The notes: generated from the sequence alone by a model not told the origin. Counted from the first letter of the stretch, positions 1 through 4,918 are shown. The stretch is DNA of 5,417 nucleotides from Magnetovibrio sp. (GCA_016763255.1 JAESUA010000292.1:1-5417); one strand, 5' to 3'. Made by a program: numbers and translations.

Positions 1-300
1 GGCGTATATGTTCATATACTTCATACAGATCACCCGCAGGCATGAAGAGATATTTTTATCGTTTGCCACCAAACACTGGTCATGGATGCGCGTGATCATT
101 TGCGGCAAGGTCAGATTCATCCTGTCAGACATATCTTCAAGCACAGTCCAAAAGACTTTTTCCAGCCGTATGGTGGTGCTGTGGCCGTGAATGCGAAAAC
201 CGCGCTTTTCCGGCATAAATTCGTTCACTTGGTCGGTCGAACACGCATCAAACATATGCCCAAGAAAATTTTCCGGTTCAATTTCGATAAAAATTGACAT
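1..300 (-). CDS. Ribbon-helix-helix domain protein, 3' end cut by window edge
   Basis: Reading the reverse strand from the ATG at 300 gives 100 codons with no stop before the window edge, so only the N-terminal part is visible. After about 35 leading residues comes a recognisable ribbon-helix-helix pattern: a strand-like segment around residues 36-47 (RIHGHSTTIRLE), then FWTVLEDM, a second helix LPQMITRIHD, and NISSCLRVICMKYM at about 83-96. This resembles the RHH_4-type domain (G-H-x-T-S/T-x-R-L-E..FW..L ... N-L/I-S-S-x-L-R-V), typical of small alphaproteobacterial proteins. The family is presumed to bind DNA as dimers; targets are usually unknown. The start is supported by AAGAAAGG about 9 bases upstream (reverse strand, about 310-317); an ATG at 305 is in another frame. 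The gene is divergent from the sulfur operon, so local regulation is possible but unproven. Confidence 0.85.
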   Translation of the reverse strand, partial: MSIFIEIEPENFLGHMFDACSTDQVNEFMPEKRGFRIHGHSTTIRLEKVFWTVLEDMSDRMNLTLPQMITRIHDQCLVANDKNISSCLRVICMKYMNIYA

Positions 301-500
301 GCCATGAAACCTTTCTTTTGGGGGAAATAACATCATACTTTTAGCATGTTACACTAAATTACGGCACCCCTAGCGATTGTTTTTTTGGTTGTGTTAGCAA
401 TAATTACTACCACCCGCTTTTCCAACCAGCCTAAGCTTTTTTTCAACGCGGCGGAAAAACCGTCCAAAACAAAAACAACCAAGTGGGGAGGTTTCGGCCT
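301..500. promoter_or_regulatory. Divergent intergenic region with presumed promoters
   Basis: This 200-base AT-rich gap separates the reverse-strand ribbon-helix-helix gene from the forward operon and holds no convincing gene. By position it should carry promoters for both. Weak candidates only: forward strand AATAAT at 399-404 with TTGTTT at 377-382 (16-base spacer); reverse strand TATGAT at 332-337 with no good -35 partner. There are long T and A runs (380-386, 437-443, 471-475). An 8-base inverted repeat TTGGTTGT (385-392) / ACAACCAA (475-482) is near chance level. No clear operator palindrome, riboswitch or terminator was seen. Confidence 0.4.
485..491 (+). promoter_or_regulatory. Shine-Dalgarno deciding the ATG start at 501
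   Basis: GGGGAGG lies 9 bases before the ATG at 501. An in-frame GTG at 483 sits before and against this motif, so it could not use it; the ATG at 501 is therefore preferred as the start of the first transporter half. Confidence 0.75.
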
Positions 501-992
501 ATGGAGTTTTTCAAAAAGACTCTCGATCCGGTCATCGCATTGATGGCCATCGCCATTCTCGATATTTTTCTTTTTCTCGTCGTCGGTGCCTGGACCGTCG
601 GCGGCGGTGAAACCATGATGACCGGTCTGATCGCCGAACTGTTCATGGGCGACGACCTCAAACGGCTGCCATTTTGGAACCTCGTATTCGTTCCCGATGC
701 CGGGTATTGGAAAATTTACATCAGCCTCGGCATGTTGTTTGGGGCCTTTGTCGGCGCCAAACTGAGCAACGAATTTTACCTACGTTTTCCGCGTCGAATG
801 TCGGAATGGGTGATGATTACCATCGGTGGCTTGTTGATGGGCATCGGCATTCGCTTGGCGTTCGTCTGCAATGTCTCAACCTTCTTCGGCTTGACCCCGC
901 AAATGAACCTTGGTGGTTACCTCGCCATTTCCGGCATCGTCGCCGGGGCCTGGGTCGGTTCTAAGATTTACAAAAAAATACTGGAGGGCTGA
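501..992 (+). CDS. YeeE/YedE family sulfur transporter, N-terminal half
   Basis: A 163-residue inner-membrane protein from the ATG at 501. About four hydrophobic segments are visible: residues 11-33, 72-90, 103-122 and 136-156. The diagnostic stretch is GIGIRLAFVCNVSTFFG (114-130), matching the YeeE/YedE pattern G-x-R-L-A-x-x-C-N-x-x-x-F-F, with Cys123 as the conserved thiol. YeeE of E. coli and relatives import thiosulfate using such membrane cysteines, and SoxT proteins belong to the same superfamily. From memory, E. coli YedE carries this motif in its first half, so this gene corresponds to a YedE N-half at less than half the usual length (about 400). The missing half is the next gene, whose start is 3 bases beyond this stop and in the same frame. 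The substrate (thiosulfate, sulfite or another sulfur species) is inferred. Confidence 0.88.
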   Translation: MEFFKKTLDPVIALMAIAILDIFLFLVVGAWTVGGGETMMTGLIAELFMGDDLKRLPFWNLVFVPDAGYWKIYISLGMLFGAFVGAKLSNEFYLRFPRRMSEWVMITIGGLLMGIGIRLAFVCNVSTFFGLTPQMNLGGYLAISGIVAGAWVGSKIYKKILEG

Positions 993-995
993 GAC

Positions 996-1664
996 ATGTC
1001 TGTGATTGGCGAATGCATCATTGCTTTCATTTTTGGTTCCGCCGTCGGCTTGCTGGTGCAACGTTCACGGTTTTGCAACACCGCCGCATTGCGCGACGCG
1101 ATGCTGTTTAGCACCTATCGCAATACCAAGGCTTTGTTGGTGGCGATGATGGTGTTGACCTTTGGATTTACCTTGTTCATGACCTTTGGCGAAGGCAAAC
1201 CCATGCAGTTTGACGTTGGCCTCAATACCTTTGCCGGGCTGTTTATCTTCGGCGTCGGCATGGTTTTGGCCGGGGCGTGTACCGTCTCGACGTGGGTCAA
1301 GGCCGGCGAAGGCAACATCGGCGCGGTGTGGGCTTTGATTTTCACCTTCGTCGGGATGTTTCTTTTTTCATTGGTGTGGACGGTGGATTTTTGGCCCCCC
1401 GCCGCCGCCAGTATGACCGGTGAGCCGAACCTTGAAGCCTTGCAGTTGGGCTTTGCCAACGCCGCCACCTTGCAAGAAAAATTTGGCATACCGGCGGTGG
1501 TCTTTGGCTTGATCCAGGTGGCCGTGCTGTACGCCATTTACCGCGCCATCTTGCGCAAAGAAGCCCGCCAAGCCGGGCATCATCGTGACGTGGCCAAAAG
1601 TCATGTGGCCATAACTGCGGCCCCAGCTTCAGCCCCCGTCAGCGATCCGGCATCTGCCGAATAA
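996..1664 (+). CDS. YeeE/YedE family sulfur transporter, C-terminal half
   Basis: A 222-residue membrane protein with two family signatures: QRSRFCNTAALRD at 22-34 (Cys27) and GVGMVLAGACTVSTWVKAGEG beginning at residue 87 (Cys95). Both match the conserved-cysteine motifs of YeeE/YedE transporters (R-x-x-x-C-F/N-x-x-A-x-R-D and G-x-G-x-x-L-A-G-G/A-C). Hydrophobic segments lie at about 5-22, 46-63, 78-98, 109-130 and 166-185; the tail after 186 is charged, then rich in Ala, Pro and Ser. The ATG is preceded by GGAGGG at 983-988, within the last codons of the upstream gene, so the halves are probably translationally coupled and form a heteromeric pore. Split pairs are known in this superfamily (PmpA/PmpB type). 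The next gene encodes a TusA-like carrier, the usual cytoplasmic partner of YeeE/YedE. Confidence 0.9.
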   Translation: MSVIGECIIAFIFGSAVGLLVQRSRFCNTAALRDAMLFSTYRNTKALLVAMMVLTFGFTLFMTFGEGKPMQFDVGLNTFAGLFIFGVGMVLAGACTVSTWVKAGEGNIGAVWALIFTFVGMFLFSLVWTVDFWPPAAASMTGEPNLEALQLGFANAATLQEKFGIPAVVFGLIQVAVLYAIYRAILRKEARQAGHHRDVAKSHVAITAAPASAPVSDPASAE

Positions 1665-1686
1665 CATTTTAAGAAAGACAAACACC

Positions 1687-1992
1687 ATGGGATTTTTCAG
1701 CAAAAAAACAAAGCCACAAACCGCCGCAGTTAGCCATGACGTCACCCTAGGCGATGGTAACACCTACACCGTTGCGCAGGTCATCGATTGCATCGGCGAC
1801 AGTTGCCCACGACCGCAATTGATGACCAAGAAGACCGTCGGCCAAATCGACATCGGCCAGGTGGTCGAAGTCTTGGTCGACAATCCGTCCTCCATGGAAG
1901 CCCTGCCGCCGATGTGCGATGAGATGAGCGCCACCCACCTGGAAACGGTCAAAGACGCGCGTTGCTGGAAAGTTTACATCCGCAAAGATTGA
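1687..1992 (+). CDS. TusA-family sulfur carrier protein
   Basis: A 101-residue cytoplasmic protein. The TusA/SirA signature is clear: VIDCIGDSCPRPQLMTKK at 32-49, with the CPxP motif at 40-43 and Cys40 the expected persulfide-carrying residue. It is followed by the usual G-x-x-V-E-V-L-V-D-N-P-S-S stretch (57-69) and a final strand WKVYIRK (94-100). Family members carry sulfane sulfur between sulfurtransferases, DsrE/TusD-type proteins and biosynthetic or oxidative enzymes. It is about 20 residues longer than E. coli TusA (81), with an N-terminal extension of about 30 residues including MGFFSKKTKP. Other cysteines are 35, 77 and 93. It directly follows the transporter, as in the yeeE-yeeD and yedE-yedF pairs, so it probably accepts sulfur from it. 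AAGAAAG at 1671-1677 is a modest ribosome binding site. Confidence 0.93.
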   Translation: MGFFSKKTKPQTAAVSHDVTLGDGNTYTVAQVIDCIGDSCPRPQLMTKKTVGQIDIGQVVEVLVDNPSSMEALPPMCDEMSATHLETVKDARCWKVYIRKD

Positions 1993-2010
1993 TTCGCAGC
2001 AAAGCCGATT

Positions 2011-2022
2011 GGGAGAGGGGAG
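2011..2022 (+). promoter_or_regulatory. Strong Shine-Dalgarno deciding the ATG at 2028
   Basis: A purine-rich run containing GAGGGGAG ends 5 bases before the ATG at 2028. The longer reading from an in-frame ATG at 1962 would overlap the end of the TusA-like gene and has no comparable site, so 2028 is chosen. Confidence 0.7.
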
Positions 2023-2027
2023 ATAAC

Positions 2028-2231
2028 ATGTACAAATCTGTGATGAGCCTTTACGCGTGGGGTGCGCTGCTGATTTCGGTGGGGTCAATTGCGGCGATGT
2101 TAATCACCCCGCCGCAAAGCCTGCGCACCGACCGTGATGGGGTGGCGCATTTCACCCCCAAGGTCGAGCACCCAGAAACCGGTGATGCGGTCAGCGTCAA
2201 CACATTGATCCGCCATTATCGCGGCGATTGA
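2028..2231 (+). CDS. Small single-span membrane protein (67 aa), function unknown
   Basis: I do not recognise this protein. It is 67 residues: a short N-terminus (MYKSVMSLYA), one hydrophobic span at about 8-27, then a hydrophilic tail of about 40 residues containing many Asp, Glu, Arg and His and ending VSVNTLIRHYRGD. There are no cysteines, so it cannot carry sulfur itself; a membrane anchor or assembly subunit is more likely. With one N-terminal span, the tail is probably periplasmic, but topology is not certain. Its terminal V-N-T-L-I-R-H-Y faintly resembles V-D-E-L-M-T-Y-Y in the 88-residue protein two genes downstream, so the two may be distant relatives. It lies 35 bases after the TusA-like gene, and its stop overlaps the next ribosome binding site. 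Confidence 0.75.
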   Translation: MYKSVMSLYAWGALLISVGSIAAMLITPPQSLRTDRDGVAHFTPKVEHPETGDAVSVNTLIRHYRGD

Positions 2232-2237
2232 GGAGAG
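2230..2237 (+). promoter_or_regulatory. Shine-Dalgarno for the 28-codon gene at 2247
   Basis: GAGGAGAG begins inside the stop codon of the 67-residue protein (TGA at 2229-2231) and sits 9 bases before the ATG at 2247. A site this good in a gap otherwise lacking a gene supports translation of the 28-residue reading frame. Confidence 0.65.
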
Positions 2238-2246
2238 CCTTGCACT

Positions 2247-2333
2247 ATGGATATTGAAATCATCGCACTCATCGTCACGGCCGTGCTGGCGTTCGGCGTT
2301 ATGTACATCAGCTTTCTCAAGGACACCTTGTGA
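2247..2333 (+). CDS. Tiny single-span membrane protein (28 aa)
   Basis: A 28-codon reading frame, below the usual size cut-off of gene finders: MDIEIIALIVTAVL followed by AFGVMYISFLKDTL. Almost the whole product is one hydrophobic helix (about 5-24), flanked by acidic residues at the N-terminus (Asp2, Glu4) and Lys25-Asp26 near the C-terminus. It has a good Shine-Dalgarno at the right distance, neat spacing (15 bases after the previous stop, 27 before the next start) and fills a gap between two other one-span membrane proteins. Known proteins of this form, such as CydX and CcoQ, are small subunits of membrane complexes; such a role here is an inference from size and location. No homolog is recognised and there are no cysteines. 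Confidence 0.65.
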   Translation: MDIEIIALIVTAVLAFGVMYISFLKDTL

Positions 2334-2360
2334 TCATGCCCAAAGATAGGAGCCATCCTC

Positions 2361-2627
2361 ATGGATAGAGACAGTCTAATTTTTTGCGTCGGATCACTGG
2401 CGGTGTCTTTTTTGGTCGCCTATGTGGCCTTTCCGTATGCTGCCATTGATGCCGAAATCATTGCCGCGTCGCAAACGCCAAAACCCTCCTATGAAATGGG
2501 TGAGGTAGATGTCGGCAACGGCTTTGGCGCATTGCCGGTCGATGAATTGATGACCTATTACGTTGAGAATCCACCAGCCGTTACCGCCGCAGGTGCGGCC
2601 CCGGAAATTCGCTTTGGGGGCTGCTGA
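2361..2627 (+). CDS. Single-span membrane protein with C-terminal Gly-Gly-Cys (88 aa)
   Basis: I do not recognise a named family. The 88-residue product has an N-terminal hydrophobic span at about 5-27, then an acidic, Ala/Pro-rich tail probably exposed in the periplasm. Within it is a distinctive block, GFGALPVDELMTYYVENPP (54-72), and the chain ends FGGC with Cys88 the last residue. Cys9 is inside the membrane span. A terminal glycine-flexed cysteine is reminiscent of the SoxY swinging arm (GGCGG near its C-terminus) and of the C-terminal cysteine arm of DsrC, both carriers of covalently bound sulfur intermediates; the similarity is limited to this tail, and there is no SoxY fold. Start ATG 2361 has TAGGAG at 2347-2352. 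The stop is 3 bases before the next start, so coupling with the secreted rhodanese-fold protein is likely. Confidence 0.78.
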   Translation: MDRDSLIFCVGSLAVSFLVAYVAFPYAAIDAEIIAASQTPKPSYEMGEVDVGNGFGALPVDELMTYYVENPPAVTAAGAAPEIRFGGC

Positions 2628-2630
2628 TCA

Positions 2631-3107
2631 ATGTATGGCCCGGTGTTGAGTGTTGGTTTGGCGTTAGGTCTGGTGTTGTCTTTGAGTGCCAATGTTCATG
2701 CCCGCGACGATGCCAGCCTGAGCGTGGTCAGCATGCTGCCTGCTGCGGCTCAAACCCAGGTTATCGATATTCGAGATTTGCAATCCTGCTCGGCCGGATC
2801 CCTCCCCCGAGCGCGATGTTTGCCGGTGGGGCATTTTGTTGACCCCACCGGCAAACGCATTGGCTTTCATGCCATGCGCTGGCTGTTGGGCACCATCGGA
2901 TTAAGTGGTGAAGAAACCGTCTTGGTGATTGGCGACAACGCCACCGACAGCCAAATGGTCGGAGCGCTTTTGCACCAGGCAGGGCAACGCCGGGTGCAAA
3001 TGTTTGACAAACCTTTTGTCGCACCGCCAAGCGCCCCATCCGGCGAGCCACGCAGCATGAGTCGCGAAACGGTTTTTATCGCTCCCATGCGCGATGACAC
3101 ATATTGA
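2631..3107 (+). CDS. Secreted rhodanese-like protein lacking the catalytic cysteine
   Basis: A 158-residue protein with an apparent Sec signal peptide (hydrophobic 4-20, likely cleavage after NVHA at 24). The mature part has rhodanese landmarks: VIDIRD at 44-49 (the first strand and Asp), a G-S-L-P-R-A-R stretch at 56-62 in place of the usual G-H-I-P-G-A, and a strand ETVLVIG at 95-101 leading into the active-site loop. That loop is GDNATDSQMVGALL, with no cysteine where rhodaneses have C-x-x-G. Two cysteines (53 and 63) lie elsewhere and could form a disulfide. It is therefore probably not a classical sulfurtransferase; a binding, chaperone or scaffold role is more likely. The start follows the previous stop by 3 bases and has only a distant GGGGG (2616-2620), so translation is probably coupled. 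Confidence 0.72.
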   Translation: MYGPVLSVGLALGLVLSLSANVHARDDASLSVVSMLPAAAQTQVIDIRDLQSCSAGSLPRARCLPVGHFVDPTGKRIGFHAMRWLLGTIGLSGEETVLVIGDNATDSQMVGALLHQAGQRRVQMFDKPFVAPPSAPSGEPRSMSRETVFIAPMRDDTY

Positions 3108-3122
3108 AACAAGGAAAGTCCC

Positions 3123-3413
3123 ATGGATGTTTTGTTGCACCTCACCACCCCCGACGCGGCTAAGCTGGCCGCTCCGCTGGGCCAGGCGCTCACCCGCAGC
3201 GGGGCGTCGTGGGGCTGTTTTCTGACCAACGATGGCGTGACGGCTTTGGACAATACAGAATTTCTGAGCGCCTGTGCCGACGCTGAGCGTGTGGCGGTGT
3301 GTGAACATTCATGGGATCTGCACATGACCGGGCAGTCCTGTCCGGTAGAAAAGGGTAGCCAAACCATCAACAGTGCACTGATGGCGCAAGCCGCCAAAGT
3401 GATCAGCCTTTAA
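3123..3413 (+). CDS. Small DsrE-family-like protein with cysteines (96 aa)
   Basis: A cytoplasmic protein without signal peptide or membrane span. The order strand (DVLLHLT, 2-8), helix (AAKLAAPLGQALTRSG), strand (SWGCFLT) and a final AKVISL matches the DsrE/TusD-type fold, though at 96 residues it is shorter than DsrE (about 130). Cysteines are at 32, 51, 60 and 73; VAVCEHS (57-63) resembles the V-x-V-C stretch that carries the persulfide cysteine in DsrE-type proteins, making Cys60 the best active-site candidate, with Cys73 in QSCPVEKG a possible partner. DsrE/TusD proteins accept sulfur from TusA-like carriers, and a TusA-like protein is encoded in the same operon. AAGGAAAG at 3111-3118 is a good ribosome binding site. 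Assignment to the superfamily is a pattern-based judgement. Confidence 0.72.
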   Translation: MDVLLHLTTPDAAKLAAPLGQALTRSGASWGCFLTNDGVTALDNTEFLSACADAERVAVCEHSWDLHMTGQSCPVEKGSQTINSALMAQAAKVISL

Positions 3414-3426
3414 AGGACCGCATGAC

Positions 3427-3705
3427 ATGAGTGCAAAATCTATTCTTGTTTTGGGCCGGCGCAATCACACCGAAGCGATGCGGGTGGCGGCGGGCCTAAC
3501 CATCGTCGGCAACGACGTGCGCTTGATCTTTATGACCAAGCCGGTCGCCGATACCGCCGCCAGCGCAGAACAGGCCGAACTTTTGGACCTGTCCGACATC
3601 ATCCCCGAAACCACCGTTCAAGAAATGGCCGACGATTTGACCTTCTTGGATTGCGATGCCTTAGGCCAGGCAATCGCCAACAGCGATCGCGTGGTCAGCC
3701 TTTAA
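3427..3705 (+). CDS. DsrE/DsrF-like small protein (92 aa)
   Basis: A 92-residue cytoplasmic protein with the clearest DsrE-superfamily look of the trio: strand SILVLG (5-10), helix EAMRVAAGLTIVGND (16-30), strand VRLIFMTKPV (31-40), and terminal ANSDRVVSL. The A-M-R-x-A-A-G-L-T pattern is common in DsrE/F proteins. The single cysteine (76, LDCDALG) is not at the usual DsrE active-site position, suggesting a structural partner like DsrF/TusC. The Shine-Dalgarno AAAGGA (3412-3417) overlaps the stop of the preceding gene. A decoy ATG at 3422 reads only Met-Thr before a stop at 3428-3430. Its last codons and stop (3691-3705) are nearly identical in DNA to those of the preceding gene (3399-3413; 14 of 15 bases), hinting at duplication. 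Confidence 0.78.
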   Translation: MSAKSILVLGRRNHTEAMRVAAGLTIVGNDVRLIFMTKPVADTAASAEQAELLDLSDIIPETTVQEMADDLTFLDCDALGQAIANSDRVVSL

Positions 3706-3735
3706 GGCCAAAAATAAAAAGTCGGAGATACCACC

Positions 3736-3927
3736 ATGGTGAGCATTTTAGAATTAAACACAGGCTTGTTTCCCGATGCCGATACGGTGGCTAAATCCAT
3801 CGTCACACGACAAGGGATCGACCAGGTTATTCGCTTGGACGTCAGCAACCTGAAAACCGACGAAACAGAGCACTGGGATGCCGCGGCTGCGGCGATCATC
3901 AGTGCCGATTTGATTGTCACATTGTAG
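3736..3927 (+). CDS. Very small DsrE/DsrH-like protein (63 aa)
   Basis: A 63-residue soluble protein with no cysteine: strand SILELNTG (3-10), a helix around 15-24, strand QVIRLDV, then WDAAAAAIISADLIVTL (47-63). The beginning I-L-x-x-N-x-x-x-F resembles the start of DsrH/TusB (I/M-L-x-x-x-N-x-S-P-F), and the closing A-D-L-I-V-T-L parallels K-V-I-S-L and R-V-V-S-L of the two preceding proteins. If the trio forms a DsrEFH- or TusDCB-like complex, this is the H/B position, in the same gene order, but it lacks most of the usual length (about 95-100) and the DsrH cysteine. The start is supported by CGGAGA at 3723-3728. Family assignment is weak; that it is a real gene is much more certain. Confidence 0.65.
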   Translation: MVSILELNTGLFPDADTVAKSIVTRQGIDQVIRLDVSNLKTDETEHWDAAAAAIISADLIVTL

Positions 3928-3941
3928 CGGGCAAACCGCTA
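3925..3941 (+). other. Perfect 6-bp hairpin overlapping the stop of the 63-aa gene
   Basis: TAGCGG (3925-3930), a GCAAA loop and CCGCTA (3936-3941) form a perfect stem that includes the TAG stop codon. No T run follows, so it does not look like an intrinsic terminator. It lies in the largest gap of the operon (3928-3970), before the abundant-looking secreted rhodanese gene, and could mark an mRNA processing or stability point. Confidence 0.4.
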
Positions 3942-3970
3942 TGCCGAGTTAAATAAAGGGAGCTTTTAAT

Positions 3971-4918
3971 ATGATCAAAGCAAAACGAGTTCTGGGGAAT
4001 TGGCTGGGCTTTGCCTGTGCCGCACTGATCGTCTTCACCATTGGCAGCGCCAAAGCCGCCGAACCGCTGGTCAATGTAGACTGGGTTAAAGCCAACTCCA
4101 CCAAAGCCGGTGTGGTAACCATCGATGCACGCGGCAAATCAGATTATCTGCGCGGTCACATCCCCGGCGCGGTCAACACAAATTATGGCAAAGACGGCTG
4201 GCGTGTGTCCAAAAATGGCGTACCGGGGATGTTCCCCGATGACACCACCAAACTGGGCGCAATGATTGGCGGCTTGGGCGTCGACAACGCGTCCCATGTT
4301 GTGCTGGTGGCACCGGGCAACAGCTCGTCCGATATGGGCATTGCCACCCGCATCTACTGGACCTTTAAAGCCTTGGGTCATGACAATGTGTCGATCCTCA
4401 ATGGTGGCATGAAGGCCTATTTGGCGGCCAAAGACAAAGCCGGCAAACCCACCAATGCGTTAGAAAAAGGCCCCGCCAAAATCAGCGCAAAAACCTTTAC
4501 CATCGCCCTGCGTAAAGACATGATCCCGTCAACCGCCGACGTCAAAGCGTCGTTGGATGCCGGTATGTTCATGGTCGATAGCCGCACCAACGATCAATAT
4601 GTGGGCGTCAACCGTCACGGAAAATCCAAGGCCAGCGGCACCATTCCCGGTGCCACCGACCTGCCGCAAAACTGGTTGACCGAAAACGGTGGCGGTATGT
4701 TCCGTTCCAAAGACACCATCACTGCGCTGTATAAAGCCGCCGGTGTGCCGACGTCTGGCGAGCAGATCAGTTTTTGCAACACCGGCCATTGGGCGTCGAT
4801 CGGCTGGTTTGCCTCTTCGGAAATCCTCGGTAACAAAGACGCAAAAATGTATGATGCGTCAATGACCGGATGGACTGCGGCAAACATGCCTATGGAAGCC
4901 AAAATTTCGTTAAAATAA
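3971..4918 (+). CDS. Secreted two-domain rhodanese (sulfurtransferase)
   Basis: A 315-residue thiosulfate/3-mercaptopyruvate-type sulfurtransferase carrying a Sec signal peptide (hydrophobic 11-25, cleavage likely after SAKA near residue 29), so it acts in the periplasm. Two rhodanese domains are visible. The N-terminal domain has VTIDARGKSDYLRGHIPGA (49-67), but its active loop APGNSSSD (114-121) has no cysteine, as normal for the structural first domain. The C-terminal domain has MVDSRTNDQYVG (201-212), GTIPGA (223-228) and the catalytic loop CNTGHWA (269-275) with Cys269, then MYDASMTGW (293-301). The loop differs from CRKGVTA of thiosulfate sulfurtransferases and CGSGVTA of mercaptopyruvate sulfurtransferases, so the preferred donor is uncertain. 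AAAGGGAG at 3955-3962 supports the start. Confidence 0.92.
   Translation: MIKAKRVLGNWLGFACAALIVFTIGSAKAAEPLVNVDWVKANSTKAGVVTIDARGKSDYLRGHIPGAVNTNYGKDGWRVSKNGVPGMFPDDTTKLGAMIGGLGVDNASHVVLVAPGNSSSDMGIATRIYWTFKALGHDNVSILNGGMKAYLAAKDKAGKPTNALEKGPAKISAKTFTIALRKDMIPSTADVKASLDAGMFMVDSRTNDQYVGVNRHGKSKASGTIPGATDLPQNWLTENGGGMFRSKDTITALYKAAGVPTSGEQISFCNTGHWASIGWFASSEILGNKDAKMYDASMTGWTAANMPMEAKISLK

Noticed and set aside
4..19. Inverted repeat GTATATG-TT-CATATAC
   Set aside because: It lies inside the coding part of the ribbon-helix-helix gene, and a 7-base repeat of low complexity is expected by chance at this length.
8..297. Two forward-strand frames (8-190 and 82-297) at the left edge
   Set aside because: They lie opposite the reverse-strand ribbon-helix-helix gene, which has a recognisable domain and a ribosome binding site; the forward products match nothing.
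416..443. GCTT...AAGC followed by seven T, terminator-like
   Set aside because: The stem is only 4 bp with a 13-base loop, and no forward gene lies upstream to be terminated.
992..1001. Perfect 10-base palindrome AGACATGTCT around the start codon at 996
   Set aside because: There is no loop for an RNA hairpin, no second copy, and one such palindrome is unremarkable in a window of this size.
1115..1604. Long reverse-strand frames opposite the second transporter half
   Set aside because: The forward frame has clear YeeE/YedE motifs; the reverse products are low-complexity shadows.
2867..3397. Reverse-strand frame of 176 codons across the 158- and 96-residue genes
   Set aside because: It spans two forward genes with good starts and recognisable signal peptide or fold, and its product resembles nothing known to me.
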